Below are positions 45,896 to 59,872 of a stretch of 60,000 nucleotides of DNA, piece by piece (position 1 is the first letter of the stretch; each line of letters begins with the position of its first letter). Below the pieces are notes generated by a model. It did no database searches. It was not told where the DNA came from and was given only the letters and a program-made list of their open reading frames with translations. The translations under genes and the position numbers were made by a program. Origin of the DNA: Lineus longissimus (lineage: Eukaryota; Nemertea; Pilidiophora; Heteronemertea; Lineidae); assembly GCF_910592395.1 (NCBI RefSeq), contig NC_088314.1, positions 2,606,001 to 2,666,000 of the forward strand, given 5' to 3'.

Positions 45896-48800
45896 TACTC
45901 ATCCAGAACAAAGTCTGACAGCTGATGGGAACCACCATACCAATTGAATTTGAAAGCCTGCCAACTGCGTCTGACAATTATACTTTGCTTTGGCAAATTT
46001 TGATAATTATGATTTCAGAGGATGACAGCTAGGTCAGGTGCCTTCATTTCTGCCTCCAATGTTTTGACTGCGAATTATATGATGGGCTGCAAGGAAATGC
46101 CAGCTGGCTGGCTCTGAATGTGTACATTGTGCTAACGCACATGTACATATAGTTCTACAGCATCTCACAGAAAGCACAAATAATAAGGATATTGCAGTGG
46201 TTTCTGACATCACATACTTTATCAGAATTGTTTTTGGTGACGCTGCTTGTGGCTGGAAGGCAATAGTATGTAGCTGAGCCAATATATTTAGATTCTCATC
46301 TGGCTAGTCTAAGAGAAATCAACAAGTTTACTCAAAGAGCTAGTTCACTACTGTTGTAATGATTGGGGTAAACTGGGATGGGTTTGATTGTTTTGACCAA
46401 TAGATGTTCTCCTTTCTCAGTGTTGACAGTGATTTCTACTACCATTGTGCTATCCCTGTATAACTCCATACCACCAAGTAAGTGGGTGTTTGGCGACCAG
46501 CTTTCTTTAGACAGGTTAATGGTCCTCTCTGCGAGATATCATAGAAAGAGCCCAAGGCCATTCAGGCCACCTATTATCCCAAATCAATTAAGAATTTCAA
46601 TAACCGAGAAGATCACACTCTGTATGCCCAATCCACAAACAAAAGCATCCACTTATCAAAATAATTTCTTTCTATCAAATTTTTCGTGTATCGTAATTAT
46701 TTTCGGCATATAATACACCATCGGTACGATGTTGTGTTCTATCGTGTGGGTTATATGTACATTATCGCTGTGGCTGGAGGCAAGTTTACTAGAGTAAATA
46801 TTCACCTCGGTTTTGATATTAGTATTGGAATAATAGTTTGTAGCAGGACATAGTATTACTATGTGGGCATGTTTGGGCATGCACATTACATGGTTATGGT
46901 TCTTGTAGAAAAAAATGTAAAATGAAGTATCTGAGTCCCTAGCTAATTGCTCTCTGACATCAGATCACGAAACTGATCTAGAAACCCTCCTTTTAGCCTA
47001 TTTCAGGCTCCTGGACAGTAAAGATTAGTCTTTATCAATTGTCATAAGGTATGTTATGAGGCTGAATTGAATACACCATTGCTTCAACCTGCACAACGCT
47101 AGTTAAAGGTCTAAATATCAAAATGTCATGAATGTTGTTGCATTGTTTTCTATATTTCTGAAAAAAGTATAGACATATCACAATATGAAAGAGATAAATA
47201 ATTTGATTTGACTCTCTTCCCTGTGATTATATAGACTGTGGTAGCTGCGGGTTGCACTTTGAAGCTTAAAATAGGATATCATGAGGTATGAGATGTCGTC
47301 ATACTGGTGTAGTCAGTCTGCGCTTGTTACGTGTAATCAACAGGCATGGTTTTAAGATTGAGATTTGTTGAGAATCCATATCTGGTCAGATGAGATCGGC
47401 AAAACCAAGATAGAAATGTTGATCCTGGGTTCTCAGTTTTGCAGCGAAATTTCAGGGGATTACCTTTTTGTCAGTAACAGTTACTGAATGAGAATGAAGA
47501 GCACCAACTTGGTCTCTCCCGGTCAAAATATTTCTCTCTCAGAAGATGGCTGGTATACATTGAGTTAATGGCACTTCCAATCGTTTGATTACCAGGCTTA
47601 AGCAAGCCAACAGTGCATGTTTACTAAAAGTTACCAGTTTCATGTTTTTTCGCTGCGAGAGTAAGCCCCACCTACAGGCAACTAATCGCTAATAAAGCTT
47701 GGAGAAATTAACCACTGTGGAGAATCATGGGGAATGATTTTTTATGATGCTTGGCAAGATATTTGCTTCTTTTGCTTGTGTTTGTATAGGAAGTGAAGTG
47801 GATGGTTTGGATCTGATTGGTTTAGGTGGTTCCTTTTCCTGAGTTTGACCTGGGATGCCCACTTTCTTTGGGAAATCAATGGTTCTTAGTGCTTGCTTCC
47901 TCCATCACTGCTCAAAAGGAGTACAACATGTAAGAACCCACGTTCTTTCCAGGACAGTGACTCCCTTTCCAGCAGGGGAGGGGTGGTGGCCACGAGCTGT
48001 TGACAGTGGGATTCTCTCCTGAAATGAGTGATAGAGGCAAGCTCTCACAACAGACTCGCAATACTGGGCCAGTGTAATGTGTAGAACTCGACTTCAGGCA
48101 CCCTGACCCCAACCTTTTAGCTCCGTGTAGACAGTTTATATTCACATCTCAGCGAGGGGCTGATATGGTTTGGGTCAGTTTTCCCACTAACTGTGTGCTT
48201 CCCATGTTACTGGTAGGTGGTGCCAGTGGGGGGCTGACAGCTTCAACCAGGCGGGAAATGGTAATCATTATTGGTAATCACCAAAGCTGAAGTTTTCTCT
48301 TTATTCTGAGACAAACAAGAGTTGTTTTGGACATCGACCTGGTTGGTGAAGTATAGTACTAGTATTTCATAAAGATTGGCAAACAGTTGATTTCTCCATC
48401 AAATAACCTACTGTTGCAAACATCAGGAGGAACCAGGAAAGAGAGGGGTGGGTTGCCAAGTGAAAATTGGAGGCTTTTTTTTGGATAAAACCTTTGGCAT
48501 CACCTCCACCATGACAACTTTCACAAAAGAGCATGAAATATTTCGAATAGGAAAGGTGGCCTCTGGACTCTGCCTGTGCCTCCTTGTATACCTGGCACTG
48601 AGAGCCAAACCTTAGGTTGAAAGAACCTTGTAGCACTTGTGTTCCTGTGGAAACCTCATCGTTGGCTCTATAACCAGCTGTTTGTCGCTCCCATCAGGAA
48701 CGATAACAAGATATTTGTACGCCAAAATCAGCCCGAAGCGATTGCATTCTCAAATATGAGGAGGTGGGATTACTCGATATTGATATCCACGCAAATGACG

Positions 48801-51800
48801 ACCAGAAAAATATACTTGAGTTATCGCTATAACAACTTGGATGCATGTAAAATGTGGAAGACTACTGGTGTGGTGTTACCCTAAAAAGCAAAACAAAAAC
48901 AAATCTAATACTGTTTCTTTTAGTGAGTTCAGACAAAATATAAACAACGCAACTGGTTTACAAGTAAACGGATCTTGAAAATCTGTTTTTTGGAATTTCT
49001 TTGAAAAACACCACAGTTTCGATGTTTTCTTCACACAAGCCTTGCATCAGCAGAGGAGGTTCTTGCGGCTGATGATGTAGGTCATTGAACTATTTGAATT
49101 GCCCTTTCAAGCCAAAATCTGATTAACCAAGAATATAACTTTTTGTCCTCATATAAAAATGAAAGACCTGATGTGAACTGAAGATGAAAATTAAATTGGC
49201 ATCTTTTTCTATTTTGTGATGGCCTGCGCTATCTTTTGCGGCAAAGATTTTGATGTGAGGCGATTTAACTGGTAATTGGCGTGATGTTGTTCGTGCCATG
49301 CCTGTCATTGGTCACACCCCCTTGGGACGTCAGAACTTCTCGGGAAGCGCATAATCAGATAAGAAAAAATGTGGCTTTCTAATTTTAGCTTTGTTTCATT
49401 TCCTAATGGAATACTGCAGTTCGATGAGAAGCTAAGAGAACAGAAATGTACAAAATTAAAGGGTGTTCTTACTAATTGGTTGATCTGAACAGTGTGGTGG
49501 TTCAGCCATCAACGGATTCTCCAACTGTCTCTAGGGCTTCAGCCATGCTTCAAATCTCTAGCATCCTCTCGTGAAGCCAGTGCATTATTATCACTAAGGT
49601 TTACGACTCCTGTTCTGTAAGGAGTTTGGTTTGGTGTATGGCAAATGCTTTTTCAATCTGACTACCATCTGCAGGGATAGATACTAATGCTTTGATAAGC
49701 AAATACAGGAAAATAAGACGCTTGTTACAAATCCTGATTTGCATCTTGATTTTGAACCTGCCGATTTCCAAACCCCAAATGTTATCAGAAACCGCAGGAT
49801 CGTGCTGACCCTAACTGAGAAGAGCTTCCTCATCACAACTACAAGAAATCATTAGGTTTTAATGGTGTACAGGGTTAGATGTGAGTAGTTCAACGTCAAA
49901 CAAAAGTTTACATGGCAACTATGGAAGAATGGACAGCACGAGATCGATAAAGAACATGGCTCTCTTGAGTGGAGAAAGGGAAAGTAGAGAAATTGAAACA
50001 TTTGCATTTGCTATCATGCTCAATTGTATGAATTTCAAGCGGTATTTCAGTGCCTTTCCTCAAATCTGAAGGTTGCAAAAGCTACACAGTCTTGTAGCTT
50101 GAAACATGGTCTGATCACTTGTTTTCTCACGAAAGCTCAGAACCTGGTCAGATGCCTCCTAGGTGATTGCTCTGCCGCTTCAGGCTCTACTCTTGGACTT
50201 TCATAAACATGCTTTCCCCGAAAAGGGTCTCTGGTCTTTGCTACACTTGGTCTCATTCCCTCCTGGAAAGGGTGGACCCTTAAGGTGTAGGGACTGTACT
50301 AACCCCTGATGGGTCATGAATCGACAGAGAGATTGTCTAATAGCAATAACCTCCCCTTACTGAGTATCAAAAATTCACATTTAGGACCTTCTGCGGCTAA
50401 CCGTTACTGACGTTCCTTTAACCTATCATCTCGTCATTTCTATTTGCACTTGTATATCTACAGTCAGGTGAATGTGTGTATATTGAATTCAGGCTGTTCC
50501 CCCTTAAACCAACTGATAGTAAAGCTAATGGTTGATATGGAGCAAATGAAAAATAAACACGAGATGCTCCGCTCATCATTTGTACAACTAATGGTCCATA
50601 ATGTGGCTTCAACGAGGGATGATCAGTGGATAGTATGATGGTACGATAAGTGATTTGGAACTTGGCTTGTGGGTTTCTTTGGTGTGAAATTGATGTGTGT
50701 TATTAGATGGTGTATCACTGAGGTTTCTAGTAGATGCATGTATGCTAGCTCAAAGTGCACTTTTTTATGGACAGTGCTTCGATATGAGGAAGGACTGGGG
50801 AAGTGATAGCAAGAATTGATAATAGACCAGTCTTTTTGACTTGCCCTTGGCCAAACTGCAACGCTGGAGAATTAGGACAATATGTGATAGGTTTATGCAT
50901 TACCATATCTGTTTGCTGCGTCCACTTGCATAAGAGCAAAAAAACAACAATCTCTCTTTCAATGCCTAAGTCTATTGGGTGTATTACTGAGTCCATTACA
51001 CAGTGATCTCATCTAGCTTATTTTCTGGCATACTATCTAAAGAATTAGCCGCAATCCACCTGGCATTGGCGCAGCAGATGAAACCATGAAACATACAAGA
51101 TTAAAAATGGCGAGCAATTATAGATTTGGCGGCCGGAAATCTACAGGATATGGTTCTGATGAAATGTGAAATGACAAAGACACTCTATATGCCGTGTAGC
51201 GAAGCAGCTTTCATTTGATAATTCATTGGCCATCGAGAGAGCATAAGAATCAATTGAGCATCGTGGCCATTATTCTTTCAATTAATAACATCATCTCGTT
51301 TACCGGGTATAGGGTTTCTGGTAGCATTTGCTAGTTTTTCCGTGATCAACCCGATACTTTGCCAGTTGCTGATGCAGTCGTTTAATATTTGACATGGGCA
51401 GATTTGAGGGACTTGTTACGAGTTGTACATAAGTGGGGTGTGAATACAGATCGAGTTGGACGCGAGGACAGCTTTTTTATTGCAAAGGAATGAAGTTCTG
51501 TACATTGTATGTGCATGGCGAGTCAACATCCTCAGTATTCTCGGTTGGGTAGGTCTGCTAGGGTGGTGCACCTTCCCTGTTTCACCTGCTCACATTGTTT
51601 GGTACCACTTTATACTTTACCAGAGTAAAGCGGGAATCCACTGTTAATGATCCTGTTGTCTTTGATCTTGCTTCCAACATGTAATTAATTGCATCAAAGT
51701 GAGCCGTATTTGATCTGGAGCTTTATTTAGAGAGGTTCAGAGCTAGAGGGAGGTTCTTTCCTCGCCAGCAATGGTGACATGCTTTAATTAGGCTTCAAAG

Positions 51801-54800
51801 AGGACATCTTTAACTGGCTTAGTTCTGTGCCAGTTGAACAAACAATCTGGAAATCGCAGGTCTGGAAATCTTACCACAAAGTCTTTTCCCGGTCCTATAA
51901 TTGTCAGAAATTTTCCTCCAAGTTTGAGGAACTCTTTTCTCATGCTCATGGTTTGATTTGTTTGCCAATGCTTTCTGGCTTAATTGCTTTGAAAGACATC
52001 AAAGCTCTTTGAGATTCTTTTTAGCGATACAAATAACCTGTAATGGCTCCATCAAATCTGACTTTGCTAAACTGAGGGGGCTTTGATTCGGTTCAAGACA
52101 TATTTTCATCGCTTCAAAGTCATAAGTGCAACTTTGATTTGCAAACTGGAACCATCTTTAGCGATTTGTTTTACAGAATTGTCTTTGAGTCTGCTGATTC
52201 AAAAACATTAGTAACATTGCTTTTATCCATCTTTGGGTATGGGTATGATAGACACCTTAAACTCCTCCATCATGCTGTATCACCATGTTTTGAGTTCTTT
52301 ATCAGGCTCAGTAGGGGGTCAGTTTCCGAAATGCACTCAGCGGGTAACTCCGGTAACGCACCTCCTTGCTCAAGGAGTCACCAGAAACTGAAAAGTGCTA
52401 AAGATCAGGATCAAGTGGCTGGCATACGTTTCGTTTTTGCTTAATTTCTTTTGAGATTAGCCAGATTCCGTCCGTGGAAAAGGTTGCTGGTGCATCAAAC
52501 CTCCAACAAGGTTGAGAATATAGGAAAAACCCAATGAGATCCAATCGAATCCGGCCGAAATTTTACTTCGTGACACCCATTAGTTTGACAGTAGCTGCAG
52601 ACCAGTGCCAATAACAAGCATAACCATTTTGCCCACCTATTTCAATGACATAAGACACTAGACTATTGGAGTTTTAGTTTTGTTTTATCAGACACTATGG
52701 GGTTCATCTTCACCCTGAACTCGGCGGGTTGACTTGGTAGTTTGTTCAAAGGTGACACCAGAAACCGAAAGATGTTGAGATACGGTGATCAAGTTGCTGT
52801 TTGGATGTTCTCCTCGAGATTTAAGATTGGTTGGATCAGTTGGCCACTTTGTTCCTTCTCTTGTCTCGAGAATGTAGAAATGTTCGGTTGTCCATTCCAT
52901 CTCATGTTTACTGGATAAATTAGTGCATTTCTCTCCTAACTATAGCCATCAGTGCACTAAATGGTTGAGGCCAACTTGGATGTGCAGCAGAAGTTGAGTC
53001 TATCTCACTGGTATGAAAGTGTTCTCAAATTAATGTAACGAATCCCATGCTTCTCCCTAATGGTTGTGTCAACTGAAGCCATATTAGAAACAATCTCAGA
53101 CGTCTTGCCTTTGGCCAGATGCTCAGAATAGTATCCACCATCCTGATCAAACATCAGCATCCATGGCCTCAAGTCTGACATGCTCCATAATAACATATCT
53201 CATGAAGGTGTAATCATTAGTGCAGAAGGAAACATGTGACGTTATTACATATCTGTGTGTTTTTGTTGACAACCAAAGGCAGTTATCCTCCATATTCTGC
53301 CAAATATGCTGTTAGCCCTTATCTCTCCATCTCATCATATATTCAGTGCTGGTTAGTGTCCTCATCTTCTCTTTGCGTTCCAAGTCAGTGAACCACTAGG
53401 TGTCGACTTTAAGTTTGATCTTGGAACTTTGCCTCAGAAATTCAGGTTTTGGTAGAGTTCCTTCCTTTTGCCTGAGGCTTTTGGCATCAGATATGCTCAG
53501 AGAATTTACAGATATGTTCAATGGACCTTCCACAAGAATAATCTCTTTGTCATTTGCTTCCTCAAAGAGAAATAGGTCAACTCATGTTCTTTTTGATTGG
53601 CTTGATAACCTTCAGGCGAAATGTATCATACTGTATGAGGATCTTTTTATCGTAATATGTCCGTCCTGTGTGTCATTTTGATTTTCTATGCTTCAAAAGA
53701 CCCGCCTCTTTCTGTGGTGTCAAAGTGCACCTTTGAAGCGAGCTGATCACCCGCATGTTGTCGGCCACAGAGACACAAATAGACTTCTTTGAAAATCTTG
53801 TTTTGAATGTTACCAATGCTCATTTGAGAGGTTTCATCTCAGTTTGTTGTCATAACTGGACTTGGTGTAAACTATATGTGAAGGTGTAGGTCTTTCAGGC
53901 AAAGTTGGGCTGAAACTAGTTCGAATATGTCAGACTTGTTTCGTGCGGTTCTGCAATAGTTCAAACTGGATGATATGGGAAGGGGTACATGTGAATTGCA
54001 TGTCTTTGGGGTTATTCACTTCTCTCTTGGCATCGCTCCTACAGCTGGTCCTCGAGCTCTCCATGGCCGCAACTGCTGCTTCCCTGCTCTGCCTCTGACC
54101 CCTGTCCATATCAGACATCAAACCAGCCCGCAGCAAACCTGCACTGAACTCTCATGTCTAGCGCCTTTAGCAGGCTATTCTTATGTCACAGTGGCATTAA
54201 TGAATTTATCAAACACGCTCCTTTATCCGGCCACAATGCTCTGCAATCATGGCACTTAAAGTCTATTTGGACAAGTTAGACAAATTTACTGTGTGTTTGA
54301 CAGATATTTTGGGCGACTCAAATGGACGGAACTTTCACCAGTTGTCTTTCTTTAGAAATTTAATCCAGGAATTCAATAATAGCAAGATGTCCCTCTGGTC
54401 TATTTAGTTTTGACACATGGGTGGTGCATGGCATGTGTATGGAGTGCAATTGCTCTGCCCTCTAATTGCGAAAGTAGTTAACTAAAAAAAGTAACACGGC
54501 CAGCAAGAACAGAAAAAGATAAATTCGGTTGATTTCCTAAATGGAACAATTTATTTTAACTTCATTAAACATGTTAAAATGGTATTTTTGGGTGGTTAAA
54601 CAATACAGCTGTCATATTAGTTATTAGTTGTTATGTCAGAAAAATCCATTTGAGGCTTTACATATACTGAAAGCTCCCAAAAAATGTGAAATTTGGTGGC
54701 TGACAACAACATTTAGTTGATAATGCTGTGACAAAACCTTCAAAATCAAAAATCTAAGAGGCAATTTCTTTCTTTCAAAATCAAATGATGGGAGAGGACT

Positions 54801-56963
54801 TTGTGGAAATCTTACAGGAAGGGCAATTTTAGGTTTCCTGATTTCTCATGGGTATATCTATATGGTCTCATGAGTGAGCCAGTTTATAATGACACTGGTT
54901 CGCGACGAGAGAAAAAAACTCTTGTGAAAGCATTCGTAGTTCGTGAACAAGGAATCCCAACCATTGGCAATGTTAGCAATCAAGAAATTGCGGGGAACTC
55001 GGCCAGAATCGGAGGAAGGCGGGGTACGGTTACTCTGGGCAAACAGAGCGGGCACTGTTGGCTTCATGAGAACAAGCTGTGAAGAGATGTGATTGGCACA
55101 GATGAGGCCTGAGCTCCAACTGGGAGACTAATGGACTTGGGTGTTGAAATCACTACCACAAGAACAGCAGTCTGTGGTCTGATTTAATCATTGGGAAAAT
55201 AAAGCGAGGAAAGCATTTTGGTTAATTTCATCGTTTTTGCTTGAACTGTTCTGATTGGCCGCCTATGTTTTCTGTTTAGTTGACACGGAGATTTCGACAT
55301 AAGTAGCTTAGATTGTTTTCAAAACATTTAGCGCCCGACTGTTTTATATAGCGCAGGCCAATGAAACGTTTTGATTGCAGGAATTGATACCGTGGAGGAT
55401 GGAATCTTTATTCAACATGGCTGATTTATTGGCCCGATGTTCTTGCACTTGAATGCTTTCAAGCTATTTCAGTCTTTTCTCACTGATCTGGAGAATAAGT
55501 TGGAATGGGTGTGTCAAAACACCAATTAAGCCTTGAAACCCGTGTAACAAAAGAAAAGTAGGCTTAAGTTTTGATTCAGCAACTGAATTCTCCCGTTGCA
55601 CAGAATATCGTTTGATAAAAAATATCTTACGACTTCATACAGCCAATTTCTTGGTTCTGAATTACGCCCCGAAGATGAGCAATGGACGTACGTTGTGAAT
55701 CCAGAATGCTTCGATTGAAACACTTTATTCGTTCTTTCATTGCTTTCATTGATTTCCATTGAAGATCATAAGCAGATCGGAAAAACACGAAAAAATGCTG
55801 CTTTGAGCCAAGCCATCTGAGTCAGCTGTGACTGTACTCATTGAATTAACAGGAGACATCCCAAAACTGCTATGCGTGCAGAATGCCTCATCGAACGCAC
55901 GAATCGGCAGATTTGTGATATTGTCGACAGATTTATCATGGCGGCCATTTTGGTTTGGGAAAGGTGAAAAGTTGTTTTTGTGATCAACATGAAGATCTTT
56001 CACGTTGTGCTGCTTTTCGTATTCCTGTTTCTCTAAGTTTTGTCAGTGAATTTGAAGTTGGAAGACCATCTCACTCTTGTTTGCGTATGGAAGAGACCAC
56101 ATTATTTCTACTCTATACATTAGCTTCTAAATGAGACAGGCCATTTATGGTCTGTGATTCATTTCATCGCTAATCAAAAATGTAATTAAAAGCTGTCAAT
56201 TAACATCAGCATCAAGTTTTAAAACTTCCACCCCTGTGGCTACAATTTACAAGTGTCACAGAGGATTCATGTCAATGGTTTAGTCATGCTTGACCATTTT
56301 CAGTGCAGTTAACAAGAACCGGCTCTTTGATGTTAGAGAGTGATATTGAGCATCCAGTCAAAAACATAGTTTGAATGTTTCTGAAAGTAGTATTTTTATT
56401 GTAGGAGTATGATTTCAAGTATGACAGATCCTCCATACAGCAGAGGCTGCAATTGTAAAAATATCGAACTTGACAAAACTCGTGACCTTTGCTACAGAGA
56501 GAGACTATAGACACCATACCACCCATTAACCTTTTGTTGTAATTTCACATGTTCTCTGACATCAATGATACTTGCTGCATGTCAGAAGTGGTGCCAAATG
56601 TCATTAAGCAGTAAATAATCTGTGCCAAGTTGAGTTTTACACGTTAATGGTCGTTTAATGGGTAATTGATAAACTGTGGATGAGTTGAGCCAGTTGTAAC
56701 ATCTCAATGACAAATGGCTAGTCGGCTATTAACATGATGTGTTGATCTGTTAAATTGGGTAATTATTGCACATAAGCAGTGTGGAGTGTTGTGATGAATG
56801 ACCGGTAAACATGATTTATGGTAATGGCGATTTTGTAGATAATAGGGGGCGTTGCGATGTTGGTACCTTAGAATTATTGTTGGAGTCAAGAAATCATGAT
56901 GAAGGAGCACAAATGTCGATATTTTTTTCTACATTTTCAATTTATTCTAATCTGTCATTTCAG
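45896..56963. other. Intronic sequence, no gene identified
   Basis: It contains a diverged duplicated segment (52312-52432 and 52705-52805). A GC-richer patch at 54020-54180 is open on both strands, but I found no splice-supported exon. Confidence 0.5.
52312..52805 (+). repeat. Diverged duplicated segment, two copies about 390 bp apart
   Basis: Copy 1 (52312-52432) and copy 2 (52705-52805) share CTC(A/G)GCGGGT, CACCAGAAAC(T/C)GAAA and GATCAAGT(G/T)GCTG in the same order and spacing. This is an old duplication or two copies of a dispersed repeat. Confidence 0.55.
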
Positions 56964-57022
56964 GTGAAAGTTGCTGCCAACATGTGGTTGGCCACAGCAA
57001 GTGCAAGAGAGCCTGTGATTTG
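56964..57022 (+). CDS. Second exon with CC...C...C motif, RECK-like first cysteine repeat
   Basis: The acceptor is ctgtcatttcag and the donor is TTTG|GTAAGT. It is 59 nt; with the single base carried from 15783 it makes exactly 20 codons: GESCCQHVVGHSKCKRACDL, ending in phase 0. Vertebrate RECK begins its mature protein with LCCNHSKDNQMCRDVCEQ, the first of five CC-x(n)-C-xxx-C repeats. The spacing here is CC-x8-C-x3-C, the same kind of motif. RECK is a GPI-anchored, Kazal-containing regulator of metalloproteases and Wnt7 signalling. Assignment rests on this one motif and on exon phase, so another cysteine-repeat protein is possible. Nothing convincing continues it before 60000. Confidence 0.6.
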
Positions 57023-59450
57023 GTAAGTGTAATCATATCATTTGTAGTTTGTTGACATTGTTCAGACCATGATCACCCAAAGCGTGTGCCATGTGGACCC
57101 TCAAAACATTGAACCAGACCATTCAGCCTGATCTCTCTCTCCTTATGAACAAACTTCCTCAGATTTTTTCAATTCTTCCTCATAAATCTTAGAATCTCGT
57201 GGATGCATCCATGACTGGAGGTGTCAGCGCGTGAAGAATTGCTCAAAAGATGCCTTCCCCGTACACACAATCATCGTAATGACAGGGATCAAACTGTGCG
57301 AGAAAATGATGACCGTAATACTGCGTAGCTTCGAGGTAATAGCCTTGCCAATCTGGCGTCGCCTGGAGTCATTGCAGAGCGGAGCGGATCTCAGGAAAAT
57401 GATCAATGCGACTCTGGGGATGAGGACGTACATCCTGTGCTTATGTTGCTTATACCTAATATGCGCTTTTCGTTTGTGCACACTGTGTTAAATATTTATT
57501 TTTGAGCTTCTTGAATGTGGCGATAGACATTTGGGCTAATATTGTTGCCCGAGAGTATCTCTCAACAATCGATATGGTTCATTTTGTGTGTTAACCCTTG
57601 CAAACAACTTTGCCAATTTACACTTTTTCATAAGTAGGCTCTCTATATATTGAAGGGGTCTCTCCAAGAACCCTGTAACCAACATCTTGGTCATGTCGAG
57701 AAAAGCAGTTTTTTTACGTCACATCGTCTTAACTACATTGCACAGTGCTATAGGTGTTACAGACTATGGTAATCGACACGCCCATTTCATTTCTGAATGC
57801 AGTTAAAGCCAAATGACTCATTTCAAATCCAAACTTCACATCATGTGCTCAGCTGGTGAGCCAGCATGATGCAAATTTACATTACAAAAGTCAGAAATGC
57901 GCAATCACAATTAGAAAAACGACAGTTTGTGCTCAGAGGAGATACAGTTACTTAAGTCGGTCAATTAAGATGGGTATCTTAGGACTGTGAGTCCAAAGCC
58001 CTCCATTGCTATGTTGATTAACTACCTCGGTGCTGTAATTTAAGCCGATCAGACACCGAGTCCTGTGTGGATTCTGCTCAATGATTACAACTGTTGTTAC
58101 TAAAACCTTTCTGGCAGTACATCAGTAAGGGCAGCCATGCAAAGTTAAGGCCGGATCCCTACCAACCGCTTAGAATAAGCCAAAGGGGTTTGTACCAAAA
58201 AAGGTTTTGCCCAAGAATTGGCTATAAACCAAAAGTGGCTGATGCCTCGCCACTGCGTAGTCCAATTTATATCCCTCTCATCACTCCCCATACATTTCCA
58301 ATAACATCGATTTTGTAGATTTTTTACGATAATTTCCGATCCAGTGAGAAAATTGAAGTAGGCGAGTTCCTCCTATACGACCCTGTACACCAATTTCACC
58401 CATTACTCTGGAGGTTTTATCAAATTTCACAAAAATGAGCCGAAATGGATTGTCATCCCAGCATCTGATTGATACATTGAGTTGTTCATGTAATCTGTGA
58501 ATTTTTTCGCATTGTTCTATATTCTTATTCCTAGCTGCATTTAATGTGTTAATTTTATCCAATTACGATGCACAGCAGGCAGAATCAAATCAAGGAATAG
58601 GACGATGTATTAATTTTTCAATAATTTGCAGAGTGTTTCATATTTGATTACATGTTGGTGTCAGTCAAATCAAATTTTTGTAATGCATATAAAATGTGGC
58701 AGAAATGGCACATGATTGAATCAATGCAATAACACTATCCCTTTTCGACTTCATTTTTCCATATCTCTAAGTTTTGCACTCGTTTCTGTCATGCCAGTTT
58801 TCTAATCCAGTTGATGATGGAATCGTCACGTGTATCGATCTGAGAATCTGATTTTGAATATCCCTGCGCTGTTTTCATTTTGTATTTGGGTTTGTAGATT
58901 TGATGTGTACTCAGGTATGATATTTTGCCTAGTCCGTTGGGTGAGGGAGCCCCTCTGCTTGAAATCCGCTGGAAGCAAGATAAAGTTGGTCGACAGGGGT
59001 GAACTCATGACAGACTAGCATCCTTTCCCATGGGACTAATAACATCCCAAAACTGTGATGAGCTCCATTGCCCATGTTCAGTACGCACCTCTGTTCTTCT
59101 CCCAATGGTGTCTTCAATGAAGAGGTTTCAAGTCGTTTTTCTTTTCTCACACCAAATACTTGCTAAAAAAAGTTTCTTCTCACAAGTTTTGGAGTATTGA
59201 AATCACCTGCCTAATTAATGAAAGCAAGTAATTATCACCTTCAATGACTCCGAATGGAATTGCTTTCGGCACATCATTTATTTCAATTTTGAAACAAAAA
59301 AAACCGTCTTGACATGATAACAGTAAAAAAAGTTGGTATATTTTTTCATAAGAATGAAAGAGTCTCATACAAGTTAGCTGTTTGGTGTTTGTTTGGTTGA
59401 GATCTGGTATGTGATCTTCTGCAATTGAACCTTTTTCATCCTATAGCTCT
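57023..59450 (+). other. Start of the next intron of the RECK-like gene
   Basis: I looked for a phase-0 exon continuing the cysteine motif and found none. The frames at 57231-57491 (+) and 57224-57481 (-) overlap each other and have no recognised domain. Confidence 0.5.
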
Positions 59451-59451
59451 C

Positions 59452-59870
59452 ACTGGTTTCCTCCGAGACAGACAGCCCCTTCCAAGTGTAAGTTGGACAT
59501 ACCAACCATCTGCCTCTTAATTACTTCAACCTGATCATCTCAATATCACCTACGAGATGATCCGGCAGCCCCAGTGTTCCTGCTTCCAGACAGACATTGA
59601 TGAGCTAGAACCCTTTTCAATCCAACTTGCTCCTGGATAGCCAATCCCTTTCAAGTGTTCATTGGATTTGGACATGTCACGACCATCATCCTCTTCTCTG
59701 CCTCAGTGAGAGAACAGATCATCAGACCTCTCCTATGTTTGGCATGTTGGACACCGGAACCCTTTTCAGCTCATCCTAGAGCTGTGCAATCGAGCTCTGC
59801 TCCCAGGCGTCCCCCTTCAAGTGTAAGGTGGACAAGGTCATGTCTCAACCATCTGCCTCTCGAGTTGAAA
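59452..59870 (+). repeat. Diverged tandem repeat, about 3 units of 165-170 bp
   Basis: CCCTTCCAAGTGTAAGTTGG, CCCTTTCAAGTGTTCATTGG and CCCTTCAAGTGTAAGGTGG occur near 59475, 59646 and 59810. Each is followed by a GGACA..CAACCATC-like block, and GGAACCCTTTTCA/AGAACCCTTTTCA occurs between units. The array is old and imperfect. Confidence 0.65.
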
Positions 59871-59872
59871 TT

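Larger units (their letters stand above)
15784..56963 (+). other. Putative 41-kb first intron of the RECK-like gene
   Basis: The span is bounded by the donor GTAAGT at 15784 and the acceptor ending at 56963. No long coding sequence was found on either strand. It contains several repeats and mobile-element relics, listed separately. Additional small or alternative exons, nested genes or enhancers cannot be excluded. Confidence 0.5.

Noticed and set aside
53930-54259. GC-richer patch open on both strands, with CTCCTACAG followed by LVLELSMAATAASLLCL-stop
   Set aside because: There is no matching upstream exon or phase partner, and it precedes the second exon of the RECK-like gene, so a hydrophobic C-terminus makes no sense here.
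57224-57491. 85-86 residue frames open on both strands
   Set aside because: Mirror-image open frames with no cysteine-repeat content; not the next RECK exon.
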